Positions 62,101 to 64,000 of a stretch of 64,000 bases of DNA are shown piece by piece. Positions within the stretch are counted from its first letter, which is position 1; every line of letters begins with the position of its first letter. A program made the position numbers and the translations under genes. The DNA is from Thunnus maccoyii (lineage: Eukaryota > Chordata > Actinopteri > Scombriformes > Scombridae), in contig NC_056540.1 of assembly GCF_910596095.1 (NCBI RefSeq), forward strand, positions 17,696,501-17,760,500. The letters run 5' to 3'. Under the pieces are notes generated by a model, which saw only the letters and a list, made by a program, of their open reading frames with translations, was not told the origin of the DNA and searched no databases.

Positions 62101-63717
62101 TATGTGCATCAGTAAATCAGTAATAAAACATTGACAAGGGCTCCTCAGAGAGCATAATAAATGATTTTGATGCTTCAAGTTATTTGCTGATAGTATGTCT
62201 GTACTTCAACTCAAGTAAGATTTTGTATTACCACTACTTTTAGTTAGGTAAAGGGTCTGAGTACATCTTCCAACACTGGTCTCTTTGGTGATGTTTTCAT
62301 GAAAACTCATGTTTTGAGAATCTCACGAGACTTATCTGAATACAGAAGTGTGACTGAAGATGGCTGCTGGCAGATGATGTTAGTGACGGGTGTGTTTAGC
62401 ATATCAGATCAGAAAGAGATGCATCAGACGGAATTGATATCACTATGGTTGGAAACGTCTCAGAAACACCTCACATACATATCTCACTCTTGTCGCTTTA
62501 AGGCTCAGAGACGAATGAACGAAACCTGAGTGTGAGAAGTTTTAGCTTGTGTCATGCTGACTACACTTCTAGTTTGTGTGTGTGTTTTTTTTTAAATACA
62601 TTTTTAAGATAGTTGTTGGTTGATTACCTGATATGCCCATCACTGGTCTGTTCCTCTGAGTGTGCAGGAGGAGCTTCACTGGTCGCACTGCTGTCCAGTG
62701 AAGGGAAGATACTTTCTCCGTCCTTATTTGATGTATTGATCAGATTTTCTGATGTCTGAGGTGAACTCTGTGAAGCACAAAAATTATTAAATCTTCTCAA
62801 GTTGCAACTTAACATCAAGATGTTTTATTTTCTAATTCTGACAAATCAAATCGAAACATACAACTCACTTCAATTCCTTGCACTCCCTCCTCTTTTCCTC
62901 TTTTGCCAAAACTCCCCGGCCTCTCTCTCCATCTCTCCTTGATCTTCTGAGTCCATCTCCTTGTTTTATTGTCAGATGATCGCTGTTTTCTTCTGGACGA
63001 GCTGTTGGCTGTTGTCGTCTGGACAATCTGCGTGTCTTTACTTTGTGCCGAAGCTCCAATTCCTCCATTTCCCACATGCAACACTTTATTCTCTTGACCT
63101 CCTGTGTTAAGATCTGCACCCTTCAAGGACCACAAATAGACTCTGGGTGTAAACCCCTGCTCCTGATTCTGTCCTGTGGTTGTGACAGCATCTTTATTAC
63201 CAGCTATGCTGCCAAAACTCCCCGTTTCCCCTTGTATCTCACCATCGGTCCTCTCAAAGGAAGTGATATCAGCATCCTTAAGTGATTTGGCAGGAAACAA
63301 CTGCCCTGTTCCTGTGTGGGTGATCCCAGGCAATGTGGCCTGTCCGAACACCCTGTTCTCACCCTTGTCAGTGTTGTCTTTGTGGGAGGGGAAGGAAACA
63401 AGACCACTGTCCAGTTCACAGCTGTGACCTGGCTGTTGTCTTTCCCTGTCTTTGAAGCCAAAATTACTGTCCGCAGCAGAGATCCCAAAGCTTTTTGTGG
63501 GGATACCATTTGCACCGAACACATTTATAGGACTGTTATTTACTTTCTGGAAGTTGGCGGCTCCTCTCTCTCCATTTTTACCCAGTGTGGGAGCAGATGT
63601 GACAGGTACAGGTGTGTGCAGGCATGCCTGGCTCTCTCTTCCTGGCTGGAGCTTCAGTCTCTGCAGCATGGACTGCAGCAAGGCCTGATTGTCTTTCGGA
63701 TTGTGTGACTGAGACAT
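59174..63717 (-). CDS. Unrecognised protein, about 650 residues, with a C-terminal RVxF motif
   Basis: I do not recognise this protein. Coding exons read on the minus strand: 63,717-62,869; 62,767-62,628; 61,128-60,696; 60,523-60,439; 60,316-60,120; 59,422-59,174. All joins are GT-AG and in frame, giving 650 residues. The start MSQSHNPKDNQALLQSMLQR lies just after an acceptor. Most of the chain is polar and probably disordered (S, Q, G rich). Two islands look conserved-like: residues 334-358 (DFDFGLGSFSLLEEIVTGQE, then WAKFL), and the C-terminus, with a basic KRRRVEE stretch, RVHF at 576-579, an acidic run, and LPAWILALKRMNTGRKHR. RVxF is a known docking motif for protein phosphatase 1, and the basic run could be a nuclear signal; both are inference. 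Human SSRP1 has TNKS1BP1 as a neighbour, whose end is also of the type W..ALK, but the rest does not match, so I do not assign it. Confidence 0.72.
61324..61765. mobile_element. MITE-like element with 27-bp inverted ends
   Basis: The first 27 bases ('ccatgaaaagaccaaaacca' core) match the inverse of the last 27 ('ttggttttggtcttttaatg' core) with about three differences. It is 442 bp, non-coding, and sits in an intron of the minus-strand gene. Decayed copies are at 3560-4030 and 5630-5760. Confidence 0.7.
62190..62280. repeat. Fragment of the 'agtaaaagtact' dispersed repeat
   Basis: 'gtacttcaactcaagtaaga' followed by 'ggtaaagggtctgagtacat' and 'cttccaacactgg' matches the end of the family seen at 45,180-45,650. 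Confidence 0.5.
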
Positions 63718-63953
63718 CGAGGAACAGAACTGCTGCGTATCAAATGCAGAAGTCACAGAAAAGCATTTCACAGTCAATGTAAAGGATAAAACATTCTACA
63801 CAGTCCTACGTGATGTGACAGCAGAAACGAGCTGTGTGTGAATCACGTCACCCCTTTGTCCAACTTGTGTTGCTAAATAGACTCCTGTGATGGTTGTTTT
63901 CCTCTTTTGTCATGTTCCAGTCTTTTTCCATGATCTCCATAACAGTTTCTCAC

Positions 63954-64000
63954 CTCGAATATCAAGGCAGATCCATTTTAAAGTTCGCCTTCCTCAGCTA
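63954..64000 (-). other. Probable 5' UTR exon of the unrecognised gene (cut by window edge)
   Basis: On the minus strand a strong donor (TCGAG|GTGAGA) ends an exon at 63,954. The next acceptor (atacgcag) is at about 63,733, leaving a 221-base intron. The only ATG in this exon meets a stop after four codons, so it is most likely untranslated. Confidence 0.5.

Noticed and set aside
59174..63717. Assignment of the minus-strand gene to TNKS1BP1
   Set aside because: Synteny near SSRP1 and a vague W..ALK C-terminal similarity are not enough; the conserved tankyrase-binding C-terminal region of that family is not visible.

Overview
This window is vertebrate nuclear DNA, almost certainly from a ray-finned (teleost) fish and probably a percomorph. 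The genes are split into many short exons with GT-AG introns. The spaces between them are filled with long TG and GA microsatellites, short tRNA-derived SINEs, LINE 3' tails and many short inverted-repeat (MITE-like) elements of kinds common in percomorph genomes. There are no operons, Shine-Dalgarno sites or CRISPR arrays.

Layout. 1-14,294 shows no gene I can support; it holds microsatellites, purine-rich tracts and nested MITE-like elements. 14,295-26,625 (minus strand) is clcf1, a secreted IL-6-family cytokine in three coding exons with a 9.4 kb first intron; its last exon carries an unusual block of about 300 extra codons. 26,626-29,100 is the divergent space between clcf1 and ssrp1, with a housekeeping-type promoter next to ssrp1. 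29,944-42,355 (plus) is a complete ssrp1 (FACT histone chaperone subunit, 17 coding exons, 705 residues). 42,356-49,966 is repeat-rich and contains a 1.3 kb inverted repeat. 49,967-56,522 (plus) is a complete p2rx3 (ATP-gated channel, 12 exons, 405 residues). 59,174-63,717 (minus) is a six-coding-exon gene for a protein of about 650 residues that I do not recognise; its 5' UTR exon runs to the right edge of the window.

The neighbour pair ssrp1-p2rx3 matches the human SSRP1-P2RX3 neighbourhood on chromosome 11q12, and human CLCF1 is also on 11q, so this is a conserved block. The genes do not form a pathway; each works in a separate process (cytokine signalling, chromatin, sensory purinergic signalling, unknown).

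I reconstructed exon junctions by hand. All junctions given for the three known genes keep frame and reproduce the family's protein sequence. I found no clear novel system. The items most worth a second look are the clcf1 insert or hidden intron, a possible 6-nt ssrp1 microexon, the unrecognised gene with an RVxF motif, and the nested and foldback elements.
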